The notes: a model not told the origin generated them from the letters alone. A stretch of DNA of 64,000 nt from Nemesobacter sp965249045 (GCA_965249045.1 OZ252213.1:310001-374000), one strand, 5' to 3'; counted from the first letter of the stretch, positions 35,338 through 43,738 are shown. Numbers and translations are program-made.

Positions 35338-36037
35338 ATGAATACCGTGCAAATATATGTTCTAGAATAGTTTTTATCTTGATCTTGGCAAGCGTCTTTA
35401 TGGTTCTTCCGGCTTCTGCCAGTACAGTAGCTGGCGATGTAACGGACAAAGAGACTCTGAAAAGTTTTGGTATGAACGCAAAAGATCATCTTAAGGGTAC
35501 TAGCACCGCGAGCGGGCTTTTCGCTACCCTGAGGAATTTCAGGGATAACAAAGCCTGGAAGGATGGTTCCATTTACCTGTTTATCATGCAACGGCCCAGG
35601 GGCCCCAGGGAGGCGAAATAGTTGCTTTTAACGCGCACAAGCCCAACCTTGAGGGGACAACCCTGCATGTCATGGACGCAGACGGCAAGGATGTCGGCCA
35701 TGAAATTGATAAAGCGGTATATCAAGGGGATGGCTTTCTAGAATATAAGTGGGATAACCCAGCGGTTTCCGGAGACGAAATGAGTGAAGAGGGAAAAGCC
35801 CCTGGGACTTCGCGGAAGATTGTCTACGGCGTAAATGTAAAGCTTTTTGGTGAAGATTTCGTGTTAGGTTCCGGTTTCTACACGGATCCGCCGCCAGCTA
35901 GCAGCGATAAAAAAGGATGCACGATTGCGACAACGGAAACCGGGAATTCTTCTCAAAGCGCTATATTCAACCTGCTTTTGATCGTATCTGGCATGTTTCT
36001 CCTGGTCTCATGGAAAAACCGCCTGGAGGAAAAATAA
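35338..36037 (+). pseudogene. Cache-domain protein with C-terminal sorting-type tail, frameshifted
   Basis: Two overlapping frames encode parts of one protein. The first (to 35621) has a hydrophobic signal segment (ILILASVFMVLPASA) and TDKETLKSFGMNAKDHLKG. The second continues with YHATAQGPQGGEIVAF, HVMDADGKDVGHEI, GDGFLEYKWDNPAV and VYGVNVKLFGEDFVLGSGFYTD, the single-Cache-domain pattern. The frame changes near 35572-35585. The N-terminus also lacks a proper start in frame: an ATG with AGGAGG directly before it (35338) is in another frame, leaving only TTG at 35379. The end, KKGCTIATT then a hydrophobic helix and KNR, resembles a Cys-type CTERM sorting signal. Two frame breaks favour a pseudogene. 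Confidence 0.7.
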
Positions 36038-36095
36038 TTCAGACGGGTTTTTGTTTTCCTGACCCGATCAAAAACCGGTAGTAACGACGACAAGT

Positions 36096-36136
36096 AAAAA
36101 GGGGGAGCGCCTGAGAGGTCGCTTCCCTTTTTTTTT
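36096..36136 (+). terminator. Bidirectional Rho-independent terminator between Cache gene and thiE
   Basis: Fourteen contiguous pairs (two G-U) join AAAAAGGGGGAGCG (36096-36109) with CGCTTCCCTTTTT (36120 onward), with a ten-base loop and a T run of nine on the plus side. The A-run on the other side would give a U tail for the minus-strand thiE transcript as well. Confidence 0.85.
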
Positions 36137-36190
36137 CTCGGTCAGTTTACTTCTATTTTTTCGAGGCTTGCTCTTAGTTTCCTCAGATAG

Positions 36191-36832
36191 TCAGCCGGCC
36201 ACGCGGTTTTCAAGAACGGAGGAAAAGTCCCTCGAAGCCTTCTCCGGGTCGTCTGACCCGAAAACGCTCGTTATGACAGCTATACCGTCCACTCCGGTAG
36301 CAAGCGCCTGCGCCGCGTTATGGGGAAATATACCCCCTATAGCGAATATCGGAATTTCCGTGATGGCAGTTTTCGCTTCGACTAGAGTTTCGAAAGGAGT
36401 GGGAATCCTGCCGGGTTTTGTAGGAGTAGACCAGGGCGTACCGAAAACAACGTAATCGGCTCCCATTCTCTCGGCGTGGATGCCTCTTGGAAGAGAACCG
36501 TAACATGAAACGCCTATGATGGCGCCGTTACCCAGCTTTTTTCTCGTAGGTATTATGTTCGGATCGTCCTCGCCCAGATGTACTCCGTCGGCCTTTATTT
36601 CCATCATGAGTTCAGGCGAGTCGTTTATTATAAGAGGCACGCCGTATTTTTTCGTAATACCGAGAAGCTCCTTGCCCAAAGCGACGACATCCGTATGCGG
36701 GGAGGTTTTATCCCTTAACTGAACGATTCGAGCTCCTCCCACGAGGGACTTCTCGACTGTCTCAAGAAAAGAGTCACGCGGAATCAGCCCCTCATCGGTA
36801 ATCACGTAAAGTCCCTTAAGTTCAAAACCCAT
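36191..36832 (-). CDS. thiE: Thiamine-phosphate synthase
   Basis: ThiE joins HMP-pyrophosphate and thiazole phosphate to give thiamine phosphate. The 213-residue protein shows LYVITDEGL at the N-terminus, the pyrophosphate-binding region VQLRDKTSP (about 41-49), IINDSPELMMEIKADGVHLGEDDP (about 71-94), YVVFGTPWSTPTKPGR and AIGGIFPHNAAQAL. All match the family. It follows argH by about 55 bases in the same direction and probably shares that transcript. No thiamine riboswitch is visible in the short gap, and no other thi genes are present. Confidence 0.93.
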   Translation of the reverse strand: MGFELKGLYVITDEGLIPRDSFLETVEKSLVGGARIVQLRDKTSPHTDVVALGKELLGITKKYGVPLIINDSPELMMEIKADGVHLGEDDPNIIPTRKKLGNGAIIGVSCYGSLPRGIHAERMGADYVVFGTPWSTPTKPGRIPTPFETLVEAKTAITEIPIFAIGGIFPHNAAQALATGVDGIAVITSVFGSDDPEKASRDFSSVLENRVAG

Positions 36833-36886
36833 GGCGTATCGGAAACAAAGCGAAAATCAATTCAGAACCCCTTAAGCAAAAACCGG

Positions 36887-38272
36887 CTACATGCATCTTT
36901 TAAGGAACCTTTTGGCATTTGCAATTTCTTTTCTGACGTTTGTGGTCGAAGTGCCACCGAGTGAATTCCTGCTCTCAACGGAACCCGACAACGTTATCAC
37001 CTGGAAGATGTCTTCATCGATTTCCTCAGAAAACCTGCGGAACTCGGAAAGCTTGAGATCGGAAAGCTCCTTTCCCTCTCGCTCCGCGTAAAAAACTATC
37101 TTCCCCACGGTTTCGTGGGCCGAGCGGAAAGGGACACCTTTGCGGGCCAGATAGTCCGCCACGTCGGTCGCGGTGACGAATCCTCCCTCAAGCGCTTTTT
37201 TCATGTTCTCTTCGTTAAATTCCAGCGTCTTCAGCATTTCGATATTAACCTGGAGACAAAGCTTCACCGTGTCAGCTGTATCGAAAAGAGGCTCCTTGTC
37301 CTCCTGCATGTCCCTGTTATAGGAAAGCGGAAGTCCCTTCATCAGCGTTAGAAGTGTATTCAGGTTCCCGTAGACCCTGGCAGTTTTCCCACGGGTGAGC
37401 TCCGCCATGTCGGGATTCTTTTTCTGGGGCATTATGCTTGAACCCGTGGTGAATCCGTCTCCGAGGTCCACGAAGTCAAACTCCTTTGCGCTCCATAAAA
37501 CAAGTTCTTCAGAGAACCTGCTGAGATGCATCATCAGAACCGAGCAGCAGAATACGAACTCCGCACAGAAATCACGGTCGCTCACCGCATCAATACTGTT
37601 TTTGGAAACCGACTTAAAACCCAGAGCTTCGGCGGTCATCTCCCTGTCTATCGGAAACGAGGTTCCCGCCCCGGCACAGCTTCCAAGCGGGCTTACGTCC
37701 ACCCTCACAAGGCAGTTAACAAACCTCTCGCGGTCGCGCTTTAGCATCTCGTAGTAGGCCAGAAGATGATGGGATAGAAGCACGGGCTGGGCACGTTGCA
37801 TGTGGGTGTAGAGAGGAAAAATCACTCCGAGGTTCTTCGCGGAAAGCGTTACGAACTGTTCCGCCAAGGCACACACAAGCGAAATTATCTCTTCTGTTTC
37901 CCTCTTTAGATAAAGCCTCGTGTCGGTTAGAACCTGATCGTTTCTGCTCCTGGCCGTGTGTACCATGGCTCCCGAAGAACCTGTTTTCTCAATAAGCCTG
38001 TTTTCTATATTGAGATGAATATCTTCGTAGCGCTCGCTGAAAGGAAAATCCCCGCGGTCTATTTCCTTTTCGATCTCCCGAAGACCTTTGGTTATACTAG
38101 CCACGTCCTTGCTTGAAATAATCCCTGTTTCGCGAAGCATCTTTACGTGGGCGATACTGCCCCGCACGTCTTCTTTGTAAAGACGCCTGTCGAAACTTAC
38201 CGATTCCGAAAACTTCTCGGCAACACTGTGTGTATGGGAAGCGAAGCGGCCTCCCCACGCTTTTTTGGCCAA
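36887..38272 (-). CDS. argH: Argininosuccinate lyase
   Basis: It cleaves argininosuccinate to arginine and fumarate. The signature GSSIMPQKKNPDMAELTRGK (catalytic loop) and HTARSRNDQVLTDTRLYLK mark this fumarase/aspartase superfamily member. I chose the TTG at 38272 (LAKKAWGGRFA, usually MAKKxWGGRF), one base after the mscS stop and seven bases after GGGAG, giving 461 residues. An upstream TTG at 38305 would add eleven residues lying inside the mscS gene. It sits between mscS and thiE in a minus-strand operon, far from argG. Confidence 0.93.
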   Translation of the reverse strand: MAKKAWGGRFASHTHSVAEKFSESVSFDRRLYKEDVRGSIAHVKMLRETGIISSKDVASITKGLREIEKEIDRGDFPFSERYEDIHLNIENRLIEKTGSSGAMVHTARSRNDQVLTDTRLYLKRETEEIISLVCALAEQFVTLSAKNLGVIFPLYTHMQRAQPVLLSHHLLAYYEMLKRDRERFVNCLVRVDVSPLGSCAGAGTSFPIDREMTAEALGFKSVSKNSIDAVSDRDFCAEFVFCCSVLMMHLSRFSEELVLWSAKEFDFVDLGDGFTTGSSIMPQKKNPDMAELTRGKTARVYGNLNTLLTLMKGLPLSYNRDMQEDKEPLFDTADTVKLCLQVNIEMLKTLEFNEENMKKALEGGFVTATDVADYLARKGVPFRSAHETVGKIVFYAEREGKELSDLKLSEFRRFSEEIDEDIFQVITLSGSVESRNSLGGTSTTNVRKEIANAKRFLKRCM

Positions 38273-38273
38273 C

Positions 38274-39350
38274 TCAGTCTCCCGACGCAGAATCCGTCGA
38301 TTCAAGAAAAACCTTCCGAGTGGGATAAGCGAACTCTATTCCCTCCTCGGAGAATCTTTTGAATATCTCGAGGTTAACGTTCTGCTGTATATCCATGTAA
38401 TCATCAAACAAAGGAGTAAGAACAAAGTAAACTATATCGTAGTTAAGGGCAAAATCACCGTAACTGCTGAAATGCGCCCTGCCGAATTTCGCCTTCGGTT
38501 CTGTGTCTATTATCTCCTTTATCAGCCCGGGTATCTTCACAAGGTCTTCGTAGGACGCCTCGTAAACGACGCCGAGCGAAAAAAGAATCCTGCGGGTATT
38601 CATTCTCTTGTAGTTTTTTATACGGCTTTGCAGCAGGTCGTTATTCGACAAAACGAGCTGTTCGCCCGAAAGGCTCCTGAGGCGCGTGGTTTTAAGCCCT
38701 ATATGCTCCACATCCCCGCTCATACCGTCTATGACTATGTAATCCCCGACCTCAAAAGGCTTGTCCAAAATAATGGAAAGCGAGGCTATCAGGTCGCCCA
38801 AGACGTTCTGAAGCGCAAGCGCCACAGCTATACCCCCGACGCCGAGTCCCGCGATTATAGTGGTCGGGTCAAAACCCAGGTTGTCAATCGTTAGAATTAC
38901 GAGAACTACCCAGAGAACCGATTTCACGAAAAAACCGAGACTTTTTATATGCGTTATTGAAGCGCCGGATCCGGCGCCGATACCCGCAAGCTTTTTCGCG
39001 ACGTAATAGTCAATGAAACCGCCTCCCCAGAAACCGACCTGAACAAGAAGGCAGATGACTACCACGCTTTTTCGGAATTCCCCTACCTGCTGGTTGAGGT
39101 CAAGGAAGAAAGTCGCCGCGTAGACCGAGAAAATTATGATCAGCACTATGCTGGTTTTCTCTACGAGTGCGGAAATCAGATCGTCAAGATCAGTTTCGGT
39201 CTTCTCCGCAAAGCTGGCAAACGACCTCACGAACCTTTTAAGAATTAAGTTAAAGACAAAGGCTAAAACGATCGCCGCTCCGAGAGCCCAGAGCCACGTC
39301 TCAACGGAATTGCCAAGGTAAGGACGGCTGAATATTTCCTCGATGTTCAA
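38274..39350 (-). CDS. Mechanosensitive ion channel, MscS family
   Basis: The 358-residue protein has about four N-terminal transmembrane segments. The pore helix follows (TTIIAGLGVGGIAVALALQNVLGDLIASLSI, about residues 160-190) with the glycine/alanine packing typical of MscS, then the beta domain DKPFEVGDYIVIDGMSGDVEHIGLKTTRLRSLSGEQLVLSNNDL. It protects against hypo-osmotic shock in the inner membrane. Length is longer than E. coli MscS because of extra N-terminal helices. Its stop overlaps the argH start region by only one spacing base, so argH is translated through coupling. Confidence 0.9.
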   Translation of the reverse strand: MNIEEIFSRPYLGNSVETWLWALGAAIVLAFVFNLILKRFVRSFASFAEKTETDLDDLISALVEKTSIVLIIIFSVYAATFFLDLNQQVGEFRKSVVVICLLVQVGFWGGGFIDYYVAKKLAGIGAGSGASITHIKSLGFFVKSVLWVVLVILTIDNLGFDPTTIIAGLGVGGIAVALALQNVLGDLIASLSIILDKPFEVGDYIVIDGMSGDVEHIGLKTTRLRSLSGEQLVLSNNDLLQSRIKNYKRMNTRRILFSLGVVYEASYEDLVKIPGLIKEIIDTEPKAKFGRAHFSSYGDFALNYDIVYFVLTPLFDDYMDIQQNVNLEIFKRFSEEGIEFAYPTRKVFLESTDSASGD

Positions 39351-39454
39351 TCAAACGTTCTCCCTGATTCAAAAATACGCCCGTCCTCCGCTACGGCCAT
39401 CATATAGATACCCGCTCGCTTGGCCTTAAACAACAAAGAAGGAAGCGAAAAGAA

Positions 39455-40090
39455 TCAGAAGGAACTTCCAGGCTCTTTTAGAAATTCTGTTTCTTCCGGG
39501 GTGGATTCTCTTCCCAAAACCGAGTTTCTGTGGGGATACCTTCCGAATCTTTTTATTATGTCAGAATGCCGTCCCGCAAAATCCGTAGAACAGGCGAGAG
39601 TTTCCCTGATTTCCGGGTGCGGGGCGTATTCATTTTCAAGAGCGGAGTATTTCTCAATGCTTAGGCGCTGAATTTCCGGATCCTCCGAGTGCATAAGGGG
39701 CAGGTAGAAAAACACCCTGTGCATGGGGTGAAGACCTTGGTCAAATTCCTTCTCAATACCCTCAAGGCATGCGCGAAGCGCCAAGGCGTCCCTTAAAAAC
39801 GCTCCCGAGGTGTCCCTGTAGATGTTCCTTGGGAACTGATCGACGACAATTATAAACGCTACGGTGCCCAAAGGCGTTTTGAGCCAGTGCGAAAGATCCC
39901 CTTTTTCGGCAAGCAGGACATATTTTTCAAACCTCTGCCTTACAAGATCATCAAACTCCCCTGACTTCATCCACCAAGCCATCTGCTTTTCTTTATCAGG
40001 CAGCTCGCCCTCATGCAAGTCACCGAACCAGAAACGCAGTACCCCGGAGATTTCTTCGAATTCATCCGCCGCCGAAACTTCTTTTTTCAT
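39455..40090 (-). CDS. DUF924 family protein
   Basis: The 211-residue protein contains the DUF924 core: LRFWFGDL (near residue 18), WWMKSGEFDDLVRQRF, LGTVAFIIVVDQFPRNIYRDTS and HPMHRVFFYLPLMHSEDPEIQ. The last two blocks (D-QF-RN and the H-R-FFYLPxMHSE) are diagnostic. It is an all-helical TPR-like family of unknown function. It is a single gene on the minus strand, with its start ATG at 40090 just after GAAAAAAG-type purines. A TATAAT-containing motif is at 40240-40252 upstream. Confidence 0.9.
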   Translation of the reverse strand: MKKEVSAADEFEEISGVLRFWFGDLHEGELPDKEKQMAWWMKSGEFDDLVRQRFEKYVLLAEKGDLSHWLKTPLGTVAFIIVVDQFPRNIYRDTSGAFLRDALALRACLEGIEKEFDQGLHPMHRVFFYLPLMHSEDPEIQRLSIEKYSALENEYAPHPEIRETLACSTDFAGRHSDIIKRFGRYPHRNSVLGRESTPEETEFLKEPGSSF

Positions 40091-40239
40091 GCCGCAAGAT
40101 TATAACACGCAGAAGCGGTATCCCGCCGAAACCATTTCTCGCTTCAGAACAAATTCAATATGAAGTCACCCCTTTAAAGCAGATTTAAAAGCGGTGGGCT
40201 ACCGCATGCATTTATGCCTGAATTCATACGAAAAAGGTA

Positions 40240-40252
40240 GGGAATTATATAC
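40240..40252 (-). repeat. Copy of the GGGAATTATATAC motif
   Basis: This 13-mer is identical to the one at the tnpB-element end (13834-13846) and close to 1931-1943. It may be a remnant end of that element family or simply a TATAAT promoter (minus-strand TATAAT at 40244-40249). No element is attached to it here. Confidence 0.4.
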
Positions 40253-40297
40253 TTTGTTGCCCAAAAAATTTTAACTTGCTTGAAAATAACAGGCTAG

Positions 40298-40888
40298 TTA
40301 TGACGATTTGACGATCAGCTTTCTCATTGCTCCGCAAGCAGCCTCAAACGTATCGACGGAATTGTCGACCTTCGATAGGAGTATGGCTCCTTCGATCTGA
40401 GAAATCAATAGACCGGCTGCCTCTTTTGGATCAACTTCTTCCTTAAAAAATCCCTGCTCCACGCCGTCTCTTAAACATTGCTCAAAAGAGTCCTTCCATT
40501 CCTGGAAAAAATCACTGAGGATGGAACGAAACTTTTCGTTTACGGCGCTTTGCTCCAAGGCCAGATTTCCGAAAAAACAGCCCGGATAGGATGGCTGAGA
40601 AAAAAGAAAACGTTGAAGAGAAATTGCTTTCTCATAAAAGCTGTCAAGACGTTCAAGCGGGGTTAGGTCGAAATTTAAGATAGTCTTTGACAAAATGTTT
40701 TCTCTAAACTCTGAAGCTACTTTTTCAATTGCTAGCAGCCCCAAAGCTTCCTTGCTTTTAAAATAGTAATAGAAATTGCTTTTGCAAACACCAGATGTTT
40801 CCATGAGCAGGCCAATGGAAGTTCCCTCAAAACCATGAGAGTGAAATAACTGGGCAGCAGTGTCGATCAATTTGTCTCTGTTGCTCAT
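40298..40888 (-). CDS. TetR/AcrR family transcriptional regulator
   Basis: From ATG 40888 (MSNRDKLIDTAAQLF) it has 196 residues; GAGGAGA lies about ten bases upstream, so I reject a longer frame that starts at 40963. The N-terminal helix-turn-helix is clear: GFEGTSIGLLMETSGVCKSNFYYYFKSKEAL (about 20-50). The C-terminal ligand domain fits the YxxH-type TetR_C family with ESLERSLEQ-like helices (WKDSFEQCLRDGVEQGFF, GLLISQIEGAILL). It is divergent from the 41088 promoter and the peroxidase gene, with a triple repeat in the gap, and so probably represses itself and that promoter. The inducer is unknown. Confidence 0.9.
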   Translation of the reverse strand: MSNRDKLIDTAAQLFHSHGFEGTSIGLLMETSGVCKSNFYYYFKSKEALGLLAIEKVASEFRENILSKTILNFDLTPLERLDSFYEKAISLQRFLFSQPSYPGCFFGNLALEQSAVNEKFRSILSDFFQEWKDSFEQCLRDGVEQGFFKEEVDPKEAAGLLISQIEGAILLSKVDNSVDTFEAACGAMRKLIVKSS

Positions 40889-40971
40889 AAAACCTAATCT
40901 CTCCTCAAAGAAAAAATGGTTGATATGAAGGCATATGTTCACACAATTTTCTTTCAAAAGCAAGCATTTTT

Positions 40972-41056
40972 AAGTAGAACCGGCCAACCGTATTATACTA
41001 AGTAGAACCGGTCAACCGTATTACCTCTAAATAGAACCGGTCAACCGTATTATACT
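40972..41056 (+). repeat. Three tandem 28-29-bp repeats upstream of tetR (probable operators)
   Basis: Units start at 40972, 41000 and 41029. Each contains TAGAACCGGTCAACCGTATT (the first has GGC for GGT), and two end in ATACT. The core CGGTCAACCG has imperfect two-fold symmetry, as expected for a TetR-family site. On the minus strand each unit carries TATAAT- or TAAT-like and TTGACC hexamers, so the repeats also overlap the likely tetR promoter. No spacer sequences of CRISPR type are present. Confidence 0.8.
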
Positions 41057-41087
41057 GAAATCACTTAATAATTTTTCCAAAATTCCC

Positions 41088-41116
41088 TTGACAACCATAG
41101 ACTCTTTTTATAAAAT
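41088..41116 (+). promoter_or_regulatory. Near-consensus sigma-70 promoter toward the peroxidase gene
   Basis: TTGACA (41088-41093) and TAAAAT (41111-41116) are separated by exactly 17 bases. It is 32 bases downstream of the third repeat and points to the peroxidase gene 482 bases further on. The 5' leader would therefore be unusually long. Confidence 0.8.
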
Positions 41117-41598
41117 CAAGAAGAACAATTTGAAGAATAACGGTGATCGGACTGCCCAGGAACAAGACTACGAAATTTAATATATGTCCGTAACCTCACT
41201 AAGGCTGTATGTATGCGAAACCTCTCAAACCTCCTTATATCAGTCCCCATCTACGCCGCGGTTGGTATCGGCATTTATGCCGTTCCGACCGTGAGCGTGG
41301 AGGGATATTTGGTACGGGCAAATCTTATGCAACGTGACACTAGGTGAAGGCATATGTAGGAAACAAAGAACAGACTGAAAAAAGAAAATATCTGGAAACA
41401 GATCCGCCAAGGCAAAAAACCTGAGGCGATGTAGCTGAATAAAACCGCGTCAATCTGAATTTCATTTTCCCATAAGTTGTCGAAACCTAAATTGCAGAAA
41501 CACAAGAATTCAGATTTGTGAAAATTACCCGAGCGACTGACTGCTACTTCACATTACATCTTCGTAACTAACAAGGAACTCAATCGGAGGCTCCATAG
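41117..41598 (+). other. 482-base leader upstream of the peroxidase gene
   Basis: It contains a short frame (41213-41347) but no other credible gene. The last part has a GGAGG ribosome-binding site eight bases before the peroxidase ATG. I see no named riboswitch; the leader may be regulatory or include a decayed gene. Confidence 0.4.
41213..41347 (+). CDS. Possible 44-residue membrane peptide in the peroxidase leader
   Basis: ATG at 41213 opens MRNLSNLLISVPIYAAVGIGIYAV, a single probable transmembrane segment with a basic start, followed by a short polar tail. There is no clear ribosome-binding site. It could be a leader peptide or a remnant of a longer membrane protein. Treat as a weak call. 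Confidence 0.25.
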   Translation: MRNLSNLLISVPIYAAVGIGIYAVPTVSVEGYLVRANLMQRDTR

Positions 41599-43398
41599 AT
41601 GATAACTAGAACACCTATAGAACCAGAAAACCACCCGTCAAACAAAGAACACGGAGGCGGGAGCGAAGCAAAAGACGACGTAAAGCATACGACAAAACAA
41701 TCACTTTACTCGCGCGCACGATTCTCCCAAGCTACACTGCTGCATCTGGGAATAAGCTTTTTGCTTGTGATTGCTCTTGTGGGCTTCCTAAGTTCCTGTG
41801 GGTCAACCGATAATGATGAACCTTACAGAACCATTGACGGAAGCGGCAACAATAAACGAAATCCTCAAATGAATCAGGCTGGAGTCCAGTTGATTCGTCT
41901 TGCGGACCCTGACTACGCCGACGGAATCAGCTCTCTTGCCGGCGCAAACCGTCCCAATCCCAGAACAATCAGCAATAAAGTAAACGTCCATCCACTTCCC
42001 GGAAGCAATCTCGTGAACGAACAGGGATTAATCCCCAACCCAGATTCAGCAACCAATTTCGTGTGGTTATGGGGACAGTTTATGGATCACGATATTACTT
42101 TCTCGGAAGACAGAGCGGAGCCAGCCAACATTAAAATTCCGAGGGGCGATGACATTTTCGATCCGCAACACACCGGTATGGCTGAAATGTTTTTCAATCG
42201 TGCCATCAATGATCCGGCCACCGGAACGTCAATGGACAACCCTCGCCAACAACTCAATAAAATCACCGGGTGGATTGACGCATCAACCGTTTACGGTTCC
42301 GACTCAGAACGCGCAACTGCGTTACGGACAAACGACGGGTCAGGCAAGCTTAAAACATCTCCCGGAAACTTCCTACACTATAACGAACTGGGATTGCCGA
42401 ATTTTCGTTTTCGGGGACCTGATTTTTTTCTTGCCGGGGATGAAAGGGCTAATGAAAATATCGGTTTGACATCGTTGCATACGCTTTTTGTCCGTGAACA
42501 CAACAGACTTGCTGAGCAAATCGCCGAACGCGACGACAGTCTGTCCGGAGAGAAAATCTATCAGATGGCCAGAAAAATAGTCGGCGCTCAGATACAGGCG
42601 ATTACCTACAACGAGTTCCTGCCCATATTGTTGGGACCTAACGCTTTTCCGCCTTATTCTCATTACGATGATTCTACTCCCTCAGGTGTTGCCAACGCAT
42701 TCTCCTCGGCCGCCTATCGCGTAGGGCATACATTGCTGAGTCCGAAAATCAGACTTGTTGACGCACAAGGTAACGAGACTGAAGCAATACCATTAAGAGA
42801 CGCTTTTTTTCAACCAAAAAAAGTCGTTAACGAGGGCATCGAACCTATACTCAGAGGCTTTACCTCCCATCCGCACCAACGAGTGGATGTGTTTATTATT
42901 GATGATGTCAGAAATTTCTTGTTTGTAGACACCGAACCGACGGGAACTCATGGGCTGCGCGGGTTTGACTTGGCAAGCCTAAATATTCACCGAGGCCGTG
43001 ACCACGGATTGCCGAGCTACAACGATATGCGCGAAGCGCTGGGATTTGGGAGAAAGAAAAGTTTTTCTGATATAACCAAAGATCCGGAAGTGCAAAGAAG
43101 GCTTAGGGATGCCTATGGCACCAAGGATGACGGTACGGATAATACAGATGATATGGATATCTGGGTTGCGGGACTTGCAGAAGACCGTTACGGCGAATCC
43201 ATGCTCGGCGAACTTTTCCACACAATCGTCGCTCGTCAATTCGAAGTGCTACGCGACGGAGATCGTTTCTGGTACCAGCGCACCCTGTCTGAAGATGAAT
43301 TGAGGGAAGTGGAAGAAGAATCAACTCTTGCCGAGGTTATCCGCAGAAATACGGATGTCGGCGATGAACTAAGCGACAATGTGTTTATCGTTGAATAA
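41599..43398 (+). CDS. Animal-type haem peroxidase, probable lipoprotein
   Basis: This 599-residue protein belongs to the peroxidase-cyclooxygenase (animal haem peroxidase) superfamily, not the plant/catalase-peroxidase type. Markers are GQFMDHDITFSED (distal His and the Asp that binds haem, about residues 157-169), AAYRVGHTLLSPK (proximal His), FVREHNRLAEQIAE and RGRDHGLPSYNDMRE. A hydrophobic segment after residue 50 ends in the lipobox-like FLSSCGST (Cys ~73), but it is preceded by a 50-residue polar, charged extension. The protein may therefore be a lipoprotein or an inner-membrane-anchored enzyme. Such bacterial peroxidases oxidise halides or thiocyanate. Divergent TetR and the strong promoter suggest inducible expression. 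Confidence 0.88.
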   Translation: MITRTPIEPENHPSNKEHGGGSEAKDDVKHTTKQSLYSRARFSQATLLHLGISFLLVIALVGFLSSCGSTDNDEPYRTIDGSGNNKRNPQMNQAGVQLIRLADPDYADGISSLAGANRPNPRTISNKVNVHPLPGSNLVNEQGLIPNPDSATNFVWLWGQFMDHDITFSEDRAEPANIKIPRGDDIFDPQHTGMAEMFFNRAINDPATGTSMDNPRQQLNKITGWIDASTVYGSDSERATALRTNDGSGKLKTSPGNFLHYNELGLPNFRFRGPDFFLAGDERANENIGLTSLHTLFVREHNRLAEQIAERDDSLSGEKIYQMARKIVGAQIQAITYNEFLPILLGPNAFPPYSHYDDSTPSGVANAFSSAAYRVGHTLLSPKIRLVDAQGNETEAIPLRDAFFQPKKVVNEGIEPILRGFTSHPHQRVDVFIIDDVRNFLFVDTEPTGTHGLRGFDLASLNIHRGRDHGLPSYNDMREALGFGRKKSFSDITKDPEVQRRLRDAYGTKDDGTDNTDDMDIWVAGLAEDRYGESMLGELFHTIVARQFEVLRDGDRFWYQRTLSEDELREVEEESTLAEVIRRNTDVGDELSDNVFIVE

Positions 43399-43683
43399 TT
43401 AGCCCGACACAATGCGTGGGCAACAGCGCGACGCCGCGCGAAAGCCTCAGTATCTTCAACTTGTGCCACGGCAACTGAGATTAATTTTTAAGAAATCGCT
43501 GACAGTATCTTCGAAAGCTTAATTCACAGCGATTCCGCCTGATATCGAGGTGAAAAAATTTACGGCAACAAGAAACTTTAATTGCTCGGGGCTAATTGAT
43601 TGATCTTATTGAAATTTCCGTCCGCAAAGAGCGATTCCCCCAGGGACTTTCTTAATTTACCCTTAACGAAAAATAAATATTTC

Positions 43684-43712
43684 TTGACAATAATCAATAT
43701 ATTGTGTTTAAA
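43684..43712 (+). promoter_or_regulatory. Sigma-70 promoter of nrdJ
   Basis: TTGACA (43684-43689) is followed by 17 bases and TTTAAA (43707-43712), a weaker -10. It is about 115 bases before the nrdJ ATG. NrdR box 1 lies in its spacer, consistent with repression by NrdR. Confidence 0.7.
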
Positions 43713-43738
43713 TAAATTTCACGCACAATATAAAGAGT
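43692..43738 (+). promoter_or_regulatory. Pair of NrdR-type boxes
   Basis: Box 1 (43692-43707, ending CAATATATTGTGT) and box 2 (43723-43738, ending CAATATAAAGAGT) share CAATATA and a GT end. Their start-to-start distance is 31 bases, that is three helical turns. The NrdR consensus is a 16-bp AT-rich imperfect palindrome, and paired boxes 31-32 bp apart are the usual arrangement before nrd genes. NrdR itself is not in this window. Confidence 0.75.

Noticed and set aside
36833..36886. Thiamine riboswitch before thiE
   Set aside because: The gap is too short and lacks the conserved sequences of the thi-box.
222..38272. Arginine biosynthesis cluster
   Set aside because: argG and argH are about 36 kb apart in separate transcripts, so no operon.
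40972..41056. CRISPR-like array
   Set aside because: Only three units, directly joined with no spacers, and no cas genes nearby; operator repeats fit better.
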